Shown here one piece after another: positions 19,299 through 32,519 of a DNA stretch of 64,000 nt. The stretch lies in assembly GCA_028551475.1 (NCBI GenBank), contig CM052359.1, positions 25,545,583 through 25,609,582 of the forward strand, read 5' to 3'. Each line of letters begins with the position of its first letter. The stretch's first letter is position 1. Source of the DNA: Casuarina equisetifolia (taxonomy: Eukaryota; Streptophyta; Magnoliopsida; Fagales; Casuarinaceae). The notes below the pieces were generated by a model that saw nothing but the letters and a program-made list of their open reading frames with translations, searched no databases and had not been told where the DNA came from. A program made the translations under genes and the position numbers.

Positions 19299-20695
19299 TG
19301 GATGCTCTTTCTGCAACCTTCTTCTGCTGTCTCTCTTAAGCGGAGTAAGAACAGGTATGAGAAATGAGGGAGTGATACCTCGCTCAAGTGTTTCTTTCAG
19401 TAGAGACGACGTCGTCACAGTACGTGGTCTGAGCCGACAAGGCCCAATTCACGTCCTCTTTTTGAGCCTTTGGAGATGAATATAGACCCAAATCAAAAGG
19501 CAAGTTTTTTTATTTTTATTTTTTATTTTTTTTATTTTTTTTTATTTTAATGAGTTACAGCTACAAATAAAAACAAGGATTTAAAAGAAAAATTTACATA
19601 AAAAATTTATAATATTAAAGATATAAGACGAATAAAGAATATAATTTTTTTTTTTTAAAAAAAAACCATTGGTAAAACGTGAAAATGAAATAATTTATTC
19701 TATTATTCTCATATTTTTTAGAGGCTATAAGTTTTTATTACCTCTAATATTTATTCTTGACTTTTTGGATTTCGTTTATATATTATGGGTCAAGATACTT
19801 GTCATTAAAAGTGATAGGTGTTACTGTTTCTTTTGTATATAAATTCTTTACACAAGTCAATTGTTGAAACTCTTGCAAAAAAACGATAGAAAAAACAAAA
19901 ATAAAAAATAAAGATACGAGTCATATGGTAATTTTCTAGCTCAAAAACACTAGAAAAACAATCCCTAATGTATATTCATTCAACCTACAAGTATTTACAT
20001 AAATCCCCATGAGTAATAGAATGAATTGTAGTTGAAAATTATGGAGGAAGATTTTCTATTACCACAATGTTGGTGGCGTAGAGGGAGGGAGGAGACATTT
20101 GAATGATTTTTCACCATTCAAACATCTTACTTGTTGAGAAAATGAGTTAATTCAAGGCCTCATTTTGTTGCAACATTTCAGTTTTGCCATAATATATTTA
20201 TTTCAAGGCTTTCTCTTGATCTTTTATTTGCCATAACATCCTTCGCATTCTCACATTAATTGTCTCTTGTATATCTGAATTACCCTTCTTTGTCAATTAT
20301 CTAAACACATATGCTTAATTAACGTATTTTACGGAATGTAAAACCTTTTAGTCTCAATCTTTACTATCTTATTACTGAACTAGTAAATAATTGACTAGTC
20401 TATGAATTTGGAATAGAGAATAGACAGTAAATAGCTTTGGAATATAAGGCAATCTCATAACTAGTAGTATCATCTTTATATGTAGTACCTCCACTTGGAA
20501 AGAGAACTCCTAAAGAGTTCGTTGTCAAGCACCTTCCCTATGCATGTGTACATTGGGGATTCCGCTCGTTTCTTCGAAAGAGAACGCAGAAGACGAATCT
20601 GTACATTGGGGGTCACGCCCGCAAGAATCAATAGTCTACAGCAGTGCTTCCGCCCTGCGTTACTCTTTCCAGCCGCTCAACTGAAATTCTGAACC
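19299..20695. promoter_or_regulatory. Shared intergenic region between divergent mtACP and SDR genes
   Basis: About 1.4 kb separates the two start codons, so both promoters must lie here. The stretch at about 19500-19690 is strongly T- and A-rich. No individual element can be assigned by eye. A minor open frame at 20495-20692 runs up to the SDR start and looks like 5' UTR. Confidence 0.5.
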
Positions 20696-23600
20696 ATGGC
20701 TATATTGCTTTTCCTCTTCTTCACTTCTCTCTTTCTTTACTTCATATTCAAATTCGTCACTGCTGATGGTAATTATATAGACCTCCCCTCTCTCTGTCCC
20801 TCTCTTTATTTTTTTTGTTTAGTTTGGCTGGTTACGATTGAAGTTCCGAGCTCTACTGCGTGCTTTCATTCTTGCGTTTTTGTGTTCTGTAGGGGATTTC
20901 ACTTTGATGTCGAAAAAGCATGTGAGGCGCGAAGAAATTGAAGACAAGGCAAGTAAAACCATTTTCATGTGTAGTTAAATTCTTCAATTCGTACACCGTT
21001 GTATACTTTGTGGACCTTAATAAATCAGTTCGACTGTTCTATTTTAATTTTCTTTCAGGTTTTTTGGATTACTGGAGCTAGCCGCGGAATTGGTATGCAG
21101 TTTTTATGTTACTAATAGATGACAAATATCGTTGCTCTTGTTTGAATTTTCGCTCAAGCAGAAAGCAATACATGTCTTATTGTCATGACTGGATGTTCAT
21201 GTTGATGGCTTTCATGTTCAGTTCAAGTATGTATAAGTTCGATAAATTTCTATTTGGTACTTTAATAATCAGATTTTTTTTTTAAAACACTATTCTGGAG
21301 CCGGTTTATGCGTATTCATTCTTTGATGCTTTGAAATGTCAAAGCAATAAACAAAAGGTATTAGCTGAACCTATGTTAGTTGATGGTAAAGCCAACCGGC
21401 TCATTAGCCCATATCAATTACCTGATCAGCCATTGTGGTGTTCCTTTGACAGTAGCTATTTAACGTTCCTTGTGTAATTAGAATCGAGAATTTGACATCT
21501 GATATGGGACTTTCAGTAACCACTCCCGCCTGCCCCCACTCCAGTCCTGTCTCTTTTCTTTAGTATGTATGTGTAGGTACATCCTACTCTGCCATTGATG
21601 GATACGTTGATGCATGAATTAAAAGAAAAAAGAAAAAAGAAAAAAGAAAAGAAAAGAAAAAAAGAGTAGTGAAGCGTAATGAACTTCAGATGATGGCAAT
21701 ATCCTTTTTCATTTTAATTTTTCTATCTCTTGGAATAAATCGAATGTGGTAGTACATTAATAGTTTCTTGAAATTTAAACATCAATTTTTCCAAAAATCA
21801 CACAATGGCCAAGAAAACGCTAGCAATTGTTCAATTTTGAGAGATGTACGAAGGCAATGGTCAAGGGGCTTGTGAAGGGAATTGGAACTGAGCAGTTTGT
21901 AACTTAAGTAAATAAAAAATGTTAGTAATAAGATCTAAATAATTGGATTGCGGATGCTAAATGTTGTCAACTTGAAGTTGCAGCACATTACAATGATTTA
22001 GAGCATAACCATCTGATGGTTACATATTTAATTAGTTGTCTTATTTAGAGTCTAAGCTGAAATTCTGCCTGATTTGTAGTTCGTTTTACATAATGGTGGC
22101 TGATTACTATCAATCTGGAGTGATTAAGTTTGCTTGATATCGTGCAAATTGTGATTAGATCTGAATAATGGTCTGAGATCCTATCTGATCGAGTCCAATA
22201 TGATTCATAAGCTTAATTTTACTGTAGATATTGCATCTCATTTTTCCCATTATACTGTTGTGTGTGAAGGAGAGATTCTTGCTACACAACTTGCAAGATT
22301 AGGTGCCAAGCTTATTCTTTCTGCACGGAATGAACATGAATTGGAGCGAGTAAAGAAGCAGCTCATTGGTGTGCCCTTTCACTTGATCTTGATGTAAAGC
22401 TTCCAAAAGTTTTTGCATATGGAGCTCTTCTTAGTATGTGGGGGCCCATGTTTGCAGGTAAACATGCACCTCATGAAGTAAAGATATTACCTTTGGATTT
22501 GACATCTGGGGAAAATTCTCTCAAAGAGGCAGTGGAGAAAGCAGAATCATTTTTTCCAGGCTCTGGTGTTGATTATATGGTCCATAATGCAGCTTTTGAA
22601 CGTCCTGTATGTGAGATATTTCTTCTATTTTCGTTTGAAGGTTGAATTTGGAAGCTAAAAAGCAGCTGCTTTTTCATGTTTAAAAGTTTGAGGATATTTA
22701 CACTGATATCTTGCCCAACAATTATCCTGTGCTGTATAACGATGATAATTTGGAATATTAAGAATTTTCTCCTCAACTCTAAGTTTCTCAGCTATGAAAT
22801 GGAGCCTGACTAATTGGATTACTTAATTGTCAATGTAGTTGGTATCATACTGAAAAAGTGATGCTATTTTATTGGCATACTAGTAAGATATATGGTAGTT
22901 TATGATGCAAGTCGAATGTGTAGTATTTCCAATAGCAAGATACTTCTGAAAACCTTCTATGAAATTAAAGCATGCATATATATACATATATACTTTAATT
23001 CATTAATCTTTTAATCAAGTTACTTATACATTGTAGATGATATTTATTACCTTTCTATACATTTATCATATATTTACACATTGTCTTTTTAATGTTTTGC
23101 CAGAAAACTTCAGTTTTGGATGTGACTGAGGAAAGCCTTAAGGTATAACAATTGTCTTTCAGCAGTACTGAAGATTAGATTTAGTATGTTCTGTGGACAT
23201 CGCTGCTGTTGTTGTTAGCCCACGTGTTGTCTTTATAGAGTCAAAATTAGAGTCTAACCAACAGGACATTTTTACCCAGCATTTACTAAAAATTATGTTT
23301 GATCAATTTTATTGATACCGTCCTTCTGAATTATCATATTACTGCTTTTGTGCAAGTAGGCAACTTTCGATGTGAATGTGCTGGGGACAATATCTCTGAC
23401 ACGGCTCCTGGTGCCTTTCATGCTAAAGCGGGGGTGGGGTCATTTTGTTGTGGTATGTGGAAATTAATTTTTACTAAAGTGTATCTTTGGGTCCAAAGCA
23501 CTCATTTTCTAGATGATATTTACTGTATGATATTGCATAATTTGTGGGACCTGCCCAATGGCTTTGATTAGCTGGGTTTATCAATTAACCAGGGCATATT

Positions 23601-26600
23601 ATGGATTGACATATTATTGCAGATAATATGTTACTCACCTAAGGTTAGTGAGTGGTTGTTTATGTCTACTAAGCATGACGCAGGATTTCTCTGTGTTGTT
23701 ATGCTGGTTGATAGGCAGGTTGCCTGAGTACTGGATGCTGAGTCCAAATTATTTCTTGTCCTTCCCCCTTTCTATCTTCTATTTCCTTCTGTTCTTTGAT
23801 AAACACTTATATGCAGATGAGTAGCGCTGCTGGAAAGACACCTGCACCTGGTCAGGCTGTATACTCAGCTTCTAAATATGCTCTAAATGGGTACTTTCAC
23901 ACCTTGCGCTCCGAGGTAAAAATGTGACTTCCTTCTTGAGGGATAAGAACGCTAGTTATACATGATGCTTGTACTATACAATTGGGATCCCTGTTTTGCA
24001 TGTTAAAGACATTGAATTGGATCAGTTGCTAATGATGGAATAAGTAGCAAAGCTTGAGATGTGAGTAGTTATAATGTCTCAAATGCGAGCTAAATAGGAC
24101 TAGTCAATGGTAATTGTATCAAATTGCATCTCCTTCCCTTATAAAACAAGGGGTGGGGGTGGAGGGAGAGATCATGGGCAGTGTCTGAGTATCACCTATA
24201 AAATTTGTTAGCTATGTAGACTATGTAATTCTCCTAGTTTAAAGGTTCACTTTGATATCAATAAATCTTCCTGCTGGACCTGTCACAGATGATGTTAACC
24301 CCTTTAATTTTCCAGTTATTTCATACTTTGTTGTTCACACTTTTAAAAACTTACTGACTCAAACGGTCTCCAGCATATTTTTATAATCCTTAATTGCACT
24401 TTCATGAGGTCTAGTAGAGCTGGTTAGTGCCGTATATGAGGAAGAATTTTTAGTGCAGGTTGGGTTTTCATTCTGCTAACTCTTTTTGGCTTTTTCTTGA
24501 AAAGTATGTTAAGGAATGCCATAACTCATCTAAACCACAGTTGATTAGTGATGCTTTGGGTCAGTCTTTCGTCCAGAGTAATTGGCAGGGTGATGCTAAA
24601 TAGAAAGTAAACTTTCATTTCTAGGGGATATTCTTGGATATCAAGGGCCTAATAGTAATGGCATGGTGCATCAAGCTTAGGTTAATCTAGTTTTCTCTGT
24701 TATAAAGAATGTGGACTCTTTTGCTGAACCCTAAATTTCTTGGATTTTTTTTTTTTCAAAACTCAATACACATGAATAACATTTCTACTGGTAGTCCTTG
24801 CTGTGATAATGATAGGTTGAGAGTGTACTACATCCTATGTTTTTTTCTCTGACATTATTATTGGAGACATTGTCAGTTACATGTGCAAATTGAATAATAG
24901 ATTGCGGAAAATAGGGGTTCAGAAAGATAAAGTTCAAACTTTACAATTGAAGGGTGTGCTCTGGCCAGGAATATGCCTTCTCTGCATTTCGTAGGTTGCA
25001 TTTATATTTGTTGCATGACACCCTAAGGTTTCTTGTCTCTTAGCAGGAAAGAAAATTGAAGCCGAAAACAAAGAACCATTTCTGAGTTATTTGTTTGTTA
25101 TTGCATATCGTTTTTTCCCTAATCAATTGCTACACCTGCGTCAGCTTTTTCATGTTATTGTTGCCTTGGTTAAATTTCTCCCTTTTGCTGTTGTTCTCAC
25201 ATGCTTGTTACTTGTCATGATTGCAGCTCTGCCGGAAGGGAATTAAGGTGACCGTTGTCTGTCCTGGGCCAATAGAAACATCCAGTGGTTCCAATGCAAA
25301 ACCCTCGGGAAATACAGGTTCTTCTGAGGTTTAGTTCTTCTCATGATCTTACTGGTATATAGTACTACTTTTTCTTGCTTTGTTGGTTCTCCCCCTAGCA
25401 GTTGTACAATTTATCCCAATCTAACTTGTAAGAAGATATATCCCATCCTTTTCAGGAGGGAGAAAATTGTACAAGAAACACTTTACACTTCCTTTTCTGA
25501 ATCCTTCAGATTCTTGCTTGGGTTTATCTGTTCTGTGTATAGTATGATGTCACTAGATTAGTCTTAAAGCTCTGTTATGTTAGGATAGGAGAAAATTGAT
25601 TCAGAGATTCACTATGACCTGAAAAGGAAAGTATCTACAGGACAATACATAAAGTTATCCAGGATTTCTTAGACTTGACCCTACCACTAATTACACCGTT
25701 GTCATTTTTGCAATGGGATTTCTTATATGTTCGCTTGTGGTGGTATCCATCACTAAGCTTCGATACCAGCAAGAAAATAAGATTGAGATTTGAAGAATCA
25801 CCATCTTATGGGCCCCACTGATCATAATCAAGTATCTTTTCGTTTTTGGTGCTTTTCTTATATGCTTCCTGGTTATGAGTGTTGGGTTCCCTTCTTTTAG
25901 TGTTCTGTGATATGTTTCCATGTAGATGATTGTAAAACTTCAAGGCTCTATTTTCAAAAATTTATCTAACTTGATATAACTATGGTCTAGAGAAGTTAAA
26001 GGAACAATTAGGGTTATGCTAGAGAAAGAGAAGAACTGATTGAAATAGCGTTGCAGACAATAAAGCTTCTCGTTTTTTTTTTTTTCCCTTGACCACTAAA
26101 AGGAACTCATGAGCGTGATTATAGACCTATTTTGAGCTCTTCTATAGGCTTTTCTTTTGCCAAGCCTCAACATGCCAAAACACATTCAGCAGAATCTTAC
26201 TAATGGTTAGACCTTGGTAGATGATTAAATATTCCAAAAGTTAGGCTGATAGAAAATTATGAATTTGATTATTTGTAATTATATTTCAATACTCCTTCTC
26301 ATATGTGAACCTAGACTTTGGTCCAATAACAAGGCTCTGAATATGTAATATTTAACTGAAATTGGAGGTAAAGTGCAGAATTGAGGTTCAAACTCAGGAC
26401 CATGGTTTGGATAGTAAATTTAATCATCAATTATCCCAAAAATTTATGCTGATAGAAAAAAATGAATCAAAGCATTTGTAAATAACTTTCTAATAGTCCA
26501 AGATGAGAATAGTATACCCAACATTTCGTAATAAAGATGTTAAACCATAAAAACATTAATGGAAATGGGCACTGGAAAATGTTACCAAGTGAAGAATCCT

Positions 26601-29600
26601 CTTGTTGTCAGAAGTAAAATATTTTTATAAGTAATATGAGAATAAGTTAATCTTCCTTGAACTCTTAAGTCTTCAAATACTTTTTTTTAATTCTTTCTTT
26701 CTTCTAAAGTTCAACTTCTTGCAAAAAGAGTGATTGGCTGCAGTGTACGAACACCGTATTAAAAGAATTAAAATTTTAGCTACTCCCCTGATTTCACTCT
26801 CACCTGGTCAGAAAGTTCCAAACAACTAATGTAAGACATCTTTCCTAGTTCTGTCTTGTGCATGAAAAATCAATAAAAGAAAAACCTCGGAATCTCGTTT
26901 CTCCCTTTTACAAGAAAAGTAAACAAAATAAAAGATGAGCGGAAAAATATTTGAGACTTTTTATGATGAGATTCAAATTTTTGGCACGAGACAAGTGCAT
27001 GCATCTTAAATTGATTATGTGAATGTAACACATTTTTGTGATACTTCTGGCACATTGATTGGGATATCAAAGGATCCTACAACTTTGAAATTCTGAGGAA
27101 AAGAGTATCAAATCCTTTAAGATACAAAATAATTCTGGTTCTGGAATTGAAAAACAAAAGATATCATATGTGGCTTGACATAGCATCTGATCGCTGAACC
27201 ATGATAGTTGTTCCTCTTCACAGTTAGAAGCAATAAGATGGCAGGTCATTATGATTAAGTTTTTAGCAAGTAAATTAGATTAGGTCAGCATCTGTGATAA
27301 GTTTGTGAGACCTCCACCAAATAGAGTTCCCTTGTATTAGATGGATGATGCTTCTAAATCTGTTATGTTATGGTGGTCATAAATTGGTAGAAATATTGCA
27401 CTTTGAATCTTTTACAGTTTTGTTGGGCCTATTCTTCAATTAGCCAGTAGGCAAACATAGAGCAACTTTCTGGCAGCATCTCTCTGCTGGATCCGTTATA
27501 GTAGTTATTGTGGATTAGCTGGCTTTGTAGAGGTTTGTTTGGGCATTTTATCTGCGAAGTTCTTCTGTTTTAACGATTCATTTAATTTAGATTTTAGTTT
27601 CTTCATTACTGCAGAAGCGTGTATCCTCAGAACGATGTGCTGAGCTTGCAATTATTGCTGCTTCCCATGGTCTAAAGGAAGCTTGGATATCCTATCAGGT
27701 ATATCATTGGTCTTTGCAATTCACCCCTATAACAAGCGTACATAAATTTATTTTGCAATGTAAGCCTTCTCTATTCACTACTCTCATTGTCAGTATAAGT
27801 TTATAAGACAGCTAAATATCTACAAAGTACTTGTTATACTAAAAGAAAAGCTATAATAAATTGCTTCAATACTATGCATGGCTATTTAAACTCTTTTGAA
27901 CTTTTAACCCAAGAAAAGACAAAGTTTGGTTGTAGTCAGTCAAGAAAAGAACAAAGATTTATGTAACGATGAAAAGAAGTATTGTGTCAGATTATCAAAC
28001 TTACAGATATGCTTCTATATGAGTTTTGATGTAATGATGAGACACATAATTATACCTTGTGCATTATGTGCAAATTATTCATAGGGTGTCAGATCATTTC
28101 TTTGGTTATCCTACTTTCAGATCTCAGATTCTTTATTTCTAGCTCATCAATTGAGAAAGTGCCTGACATTGTGTAGGCTTGCTGAAATTGGCAAGCCCAG
28201 ACAGATGGTTTCTTTACATCCGCATTCTAGAAGTATCTAGACTAAGAGAACTGATAGAATTTGCAAATACAATTTCGATCAGTTTAATTTCCATTGGCAA
28301 GGACCACATCCCTGTGGGTTTTGGATTTGAAGCCTTTCAAGGCATCCTCTGCTGAATTACAGACTAGGATCTGGCAGTTTCCTACCCCATTGAGCATATT
28401 TCTTGTAGAAAATTGACGACTGAACATAGTCTCTCTCAGGAAGCTTAGCTAATTGGCCTCTGGTCAGATGTTCCTTCTTCACGGTTGTTGTCTTTCACCA
28501 TCTATATGAAAGTGTGGAATCTGGAAAATTCAGGGTACAAACAACTCAAGCAGAACCTAGGCTTTGTGCTGCTTAGACTCAGCTCGGTAAGGAATTACCA
28601 GAGGTCAAGCTTGATTCAAGGCTCAAGCTCATTAATCTTGATTCAAGCCCCAAGCTTAGGGCTGAAACTTGGCTCTTAAGGTGCTCAATTGGACTTGGGA
28701 GAAGTTTGAGATCATTAAATTTTATGCTGCTTCGTAACATTTGAACATTGTTGGCGTACCATCAGTGCCCAGGGGCTGCTGCTTGCAAATAAAGATGTAT
28801 GTGTGTGACCCAAAATGCTGAAAAGCTAGCTATTGCGCGCTCTTCTATGCATGTGACCTGTGCCACATTCAGGCATTTCCGTTTCTTAAGAGAATGTAGA
28901 TTTATAGTGATAGCAAGTAAAGTCTTGCTTGTTAATTACTAGTGATAGCAACATCTGCTCCTGTAAAATGAGGCTACACGAGAAAATAAATTAAGTTACG
29001 AGACAGATTATCGAAGAAAACTTCTGCTGTATTGGTATCGATACTTAACAGGAAGTAGGACTCAGCAAAGTTTATATCTTAGGGTTGCAATAAAGGAAAG
29101 TTCAGAATGATGAAACACAATTAAAATTCTTCTCTTGGCTTCTCCCCCCTACCCCTCCTTTAGATCCTCTTGTTTTATTTGATCTTTTCATGAATTTTAT
29201 TCTTTTTGAGGTGACTATTTTCTTTTTAGATTATGACAACTATGTGAAGCAGAATATATTTTAGCCATCCTGTTCGAAGATATGAAGTATTCTTAAAATT
29301 CAATGTACTTCAAAATTTGAAATCATAATCAAGACACATAAGAAAAGTCTTTTGATTGTAACCACACAGCACGTTGTGCACAGATCTCACATTTCCTTGT
29401 TTTAGTGCTTTTTTATGATAAGTGCAGGAAACCAACCAACTCTTTTTCTTTGTTGGAACATTCAACCAAAAGGCTGTACATTATCAGTATCAACGGCATA
29501 ATATTTTGTCAAAGCCCAATGATTTTGTTATCTTGTGCAGCCCGTGCTTGCTGTTATGTATTTGGTGCAGTACATGCCCGCCATTGGATATTGGCTCATG

Positions 29601-29930
29601 GACAAGGTATTCTCTATTCCTTCAATCAGTTTAGCTCAATAAGATACGTATGACATAAAAAGGAACCGTCTATACTAATACCGCATTGTGCCTAAAATTA
29701 CGTGTTTGGCGCAAAGTTCATTCTTATTCGGCAAATGCAGCTAACAACTAGTATGAAGCGTCTTTTCTAAATTTATGGGTTATTTTGCTGTAATGTTTGT
29801 ACTGTTACCTTAATTTGACCGAATATTTGATAAAAATTTGTAGGTTGGTGGGAACCGAGTAGACGCTGCTGCACAGAAAGGAAACACTTACTCATTAGGC
29901 TTACTATTCGCGAAAAAGAAGGCAGCATAG
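20696..29930 (+). CDS. DHRS7-like short-chain dehydrogenase/reductase, membrane-anchored
   Basis: Classical SDR oxidoreductase resembling plant proteins annotated as dehydrogenase/reductase SDR family member 7; the substrate is unknown. Twelve exons: 20696-20768, 20893-20948, 21059-21092, 22270-22368, 22458-22606, 23104-23142, 23360-23452, 23817-23915, 25227-25328, 27615-27698, 29541-29606, 29844-29930. They total 981 nt, exactly 326 codons plus stop. It has an N-terminal hydrophobic anchor (LLFLFFTSLFLYFIF), the cofactor motif TGASRGIG, NAA at the beta-4 position (VHNAAFERP), the catalytic Ser in VVMSSAAGK and YSASK (YxxxK), then VVCPGPIET. The C-terminus ends FAKKKAA, a Lys-rich tail compatible with ER retention. 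Exon 2 ends AAG followed by GCAAGT, so this intron must be GC-AG; the nearby GT alternative breaks the frame. The 3' end of this gene has been copied into the DUF247 cluster downstream. Confidence 0.93.
21623..21665. repeat. (GAAAA)n-type A/G-rich simple repeat
   Basis: Repeated AGAAAA/AAGAAA units in an SDR intron. Confidence 0.85.
26215..26560. repeat. Probable dispersed repeat in an SDR intron
   Basis: Two direct, imperfect copies of a roughly 65-nt phrase (about 26223-26287 and 26425-26493). They share AATT/ATCCCAAAA, TTAGGCTGATAGAAAA-like and ATTTGTAAT segments and flank about 140 nt of other sequence. A related phrase (GTTATCCAAAG, AGGCTGATAGGAAA) occurs near 1710-1740 in an EMC10 intron. 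This suggests a common transposon-derived family; no coding capacity is seen. Confidence 0.4.
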
Positions 29931-30368
29931 AAAGCTGTGTCTACCATCTTTAAGTTGTCAGTAAATGCAAGGCTTCTGTTGGTTCTATGTAACTCATCCC
30001 TAAAGCAAAATGGAAAAATCAATTTGGACAGGAAAACCAGAAATGAGGCTAATTATGGTGTGGGTGGTGAGTCATGCCATGGTGTGGTGATATTGTTCAA
30101 TAATGTAGTCCAAAACTTTTAGGGGTTTTGGCTTTACCTGAGGTGGAAGGTTCCACTTCGTTTTCAATTTTCAAATTAGTGGCTAACTTAATATTGCAGT
30201 GAAGTCAAATGTCTGCAAGTTTTGAGAATTCTCTTGCTGCTTTTCCGTTGAGTGCAACAGATTTGTATATCACGTGTGAACAGTGGTCATTAGTGCCTTG
30301 TACATGTAAAAGGCATTTGAGAACATCAAGTTCTCCTGTTCTACGCCAGAGAATGCACCATGTAAAAG
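29931..30368 (+). other. SDR 3' UTR fused to a remnant of a DUF247 3' flank
   Basis: The sequence after the SDR stop matches, with drift, that at 44842-45360, which there runs straight into the 3' end of a DUF247 gene. Here the match stops near GAATGCACCATG (about 30361) and the sequence switches to Copia-derived repeat. The DUF247 gene that presumably lay next to SDR is therefore gone from this position. Confidence 0.6.
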
Positions 30369-31350
30369 GTATGATTTGTCCCTCTTTGTTCACCAATTGA
30401 GTAGAACTGAACTCATCTGTGGCTTTTATTATGTGTTGATGATTTGATTTTGAATAGAAATTTAGCTCTAGCCTTATAAAGCTTTTGCAGACACACTTGG
30501 GTATGATTCTCGTCTCGAGGAACTCGAGACATTAGTGATACTAATGACACATTATTAACAACAAGATGCTCCACCAAATACCTCTATTTCTTTTGAGTAA
30601 CAAATTGCATCTCCTTATGTCCTAAAAGACAGCCTATTGTATCATGCTCCTCGGCTGAAGTAGAATATCAAATCCTTATCCTTTTGCAAAAGCAACCAAT
30701 TACTCTCTATAATAATATGTCAAAACTCCATTCAATCCATGTGTGACCCAAACACATTAAAATTGACTACCACTTTATATAGGGAAATAATAGCCCAAAA
30801 GACCCTCATTACTAAGTACATTCCTTCAGACCATCAATTGGTCGATTTCTACATGAAGCCTTTATCCCAGGCCAGCCTTTTTCTTTTTTCATTTATTGCA
30901 CACTAGGTGTGTATATTTTTTATATTTATAGACTAACACCAAAGAAAATTTAGTTGAATACTACTAAAATAGTGTACTGCAACAAAATGATAACTTCTAA
31001 TTTTACAATTATATAGAGACCCTTAATTCTAATAAGATATTACAACCTTACCTTCTAACTCAAGTATTTCACCAATCCTGATAATTTCAAACTTGGCTTA
31101 TTAAAAACAGAAACACAAGTCAACCACGGGAGGCTCCAAAGCTGTCTCAACACATCTCACTCATTACACTACGATAGGGCTACACTCTACTGCTCAAGGC
31201 AGACACGAGTGGGACATCACTCTACAACCAGTCAAGTGTACACACTTGTCTCAAGTTCCAATCAAGCATCATTATCCTTGCTAAACACATCTCAAGCTAC
31301 TAAGCACGCCGTAACCAACTAAACTGTAGAGAGATAGCACCATTTAATGA
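30369..31350 (+). mobile_element. Repeat block copy 1 with Copia RNase H remnant
   Basis: This opens with GTATGATTTGTCCCTCTTTG and matches 36143-37520 and, in part, 40775-41815. In plus-strand frames around 30590-30900 it reads Copia-like RNase H / pol C-terminus: CISLCPKRQPIVSCSSAEVE, then KHIKIDYHFI and TLITKYIPSDHQLVDFYMKP. Stops and frameshifts break it. It is the 3' tail of a Copia pol gene plus adjoining sequence, captured in the cluster repeat. Confidence 0.7.
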
Positions 31351-31494
31351 TTTTTCTCTTCCTTTACAACACCAGGTGTGTTTATATAAGCTATAGAACA
31401 CACTCTTGCATGTTATTGCTTTCTTCCTATTTTTCGTATAATAGAGAAGCCACTTTCACGGCGAACTCAGCTCTCTTCCACTCTCTATTCTCTT

Positions 31495-31760
31495 TTCTCA
31501 TTACCACCAAGATTTATTGTTTCTTTGTAAGAAATGCAACTCTTGCTTCCCTCTCCTTCAAAAATATGACATCATACTCCAAGCTCAGTTTGACCCTCGG
31601 AAGAAAGTCCTTAAGGTACCACAGTTTATGCTCTTTCATGGCTTTCGGCAGCAAAGAAGCGGCTTGTAACGTTTCGTTACGTTATAGCCTTCTTGCTGCT
31701 CCCTTTCCCACGGCTTGATATGGTAGGGATCTCTCTTCAGTGATTCCTTCCTTCTTTTCG
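31495..31760 (-). pseudogene. DUF247 fragment joined to a DUF247 leader segment
   Basis: Minus-strand reading of 31641-31495 matches the DUF247 stretch LRYLKDFL...LSLEYY..REARV...ETIDLG with frameshifts. At about 31641 it jumps directly to sequence that in the intact gene lies upstream of the start (compare 33968-34085, CTTTCGGCAGCAAAGAAG). The whole N-terminal coding part is deleted between them. Confidence 0.7.
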
Positions 31761-32199
31761 CCTCGGTACTTTTTGTTACAAAACTGTCTGCCTTTTGCTT
31801 ACAATTTCCCCATTTTAAGCTCACCCCCTTCACCGTTCCTTCACGCCATGGTGGAGTCGGATTATAAGATAGTGCGTGGTCTTAACCTACTAACCACACC
31901 TCTGCCCATTTCCGAGGCTTTCTGCAAATTACATAAAACCTACCGCGTCAACAAAGATTCGATGCAGACCTAGAGATTTACATATGCTGACCCTTCCCAT
32001 ACTGATTTACAGACCATACAAACCCTAACGGCTACTAAACTCAAAAGGCGCACTGTTATGCTAGTGCCACAATCCTGCCACGTCTTTACCTACATGGCTT
32101 ACCCGTAGCAGAATAGTTTTGGCCGAGCTTGATGTAAGTGAGGCACAAGACTCCAAGTGTCTTTTGTTTAATGCTTTTTATGGTGAGTAGGTAACATGC

Positions 32200-32312
32200 T
32201 CTCTTGTTTTTGGTGGAACATTCAACCAAATGATTGTACATTGTCATTACACTGGCATATTACACTAGCTTTTATGTATATGAAGCAGTACATGCCAAAC
32301 TGGCTGTTGGGT
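32200..32312 (+). pseudogene. Eroded remnant of SDR intron 10 / exon 11 beside DUF247 copy A
   Basis: GGTGGAACATTCAACCAAATG and, further on, TTTTATGTATATGAAGCAGTACATGCC align with the SDR sequence at 29450-29475 and 29552-29580 (TTGGAACATTCAACCAAAAG; exon 11 GTTATGTATTTGGTGCAGTACATGCC). The exon is shortened and out of frame. Orientation matches the SDR gene. Confidence 0.6.
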
Positions 32313-32519
32313 AACTTATGGAAGTCAAGTCAATCTCTGTAAATTTTTGAGAGTTCACAAGCCGTGTTTAGATCTTTGAGTGAAACATATTTGCATATCA
32401 TCTATGAACACCGACCACCGGTGTCTTGTACACGGTAAAGACATTTGAAAACATCGAGTTCTCTTAACATAAAGTGCACCATTACTAGTATCATTATAAT
32501 TATTCAAGGTCGAAAGGAC

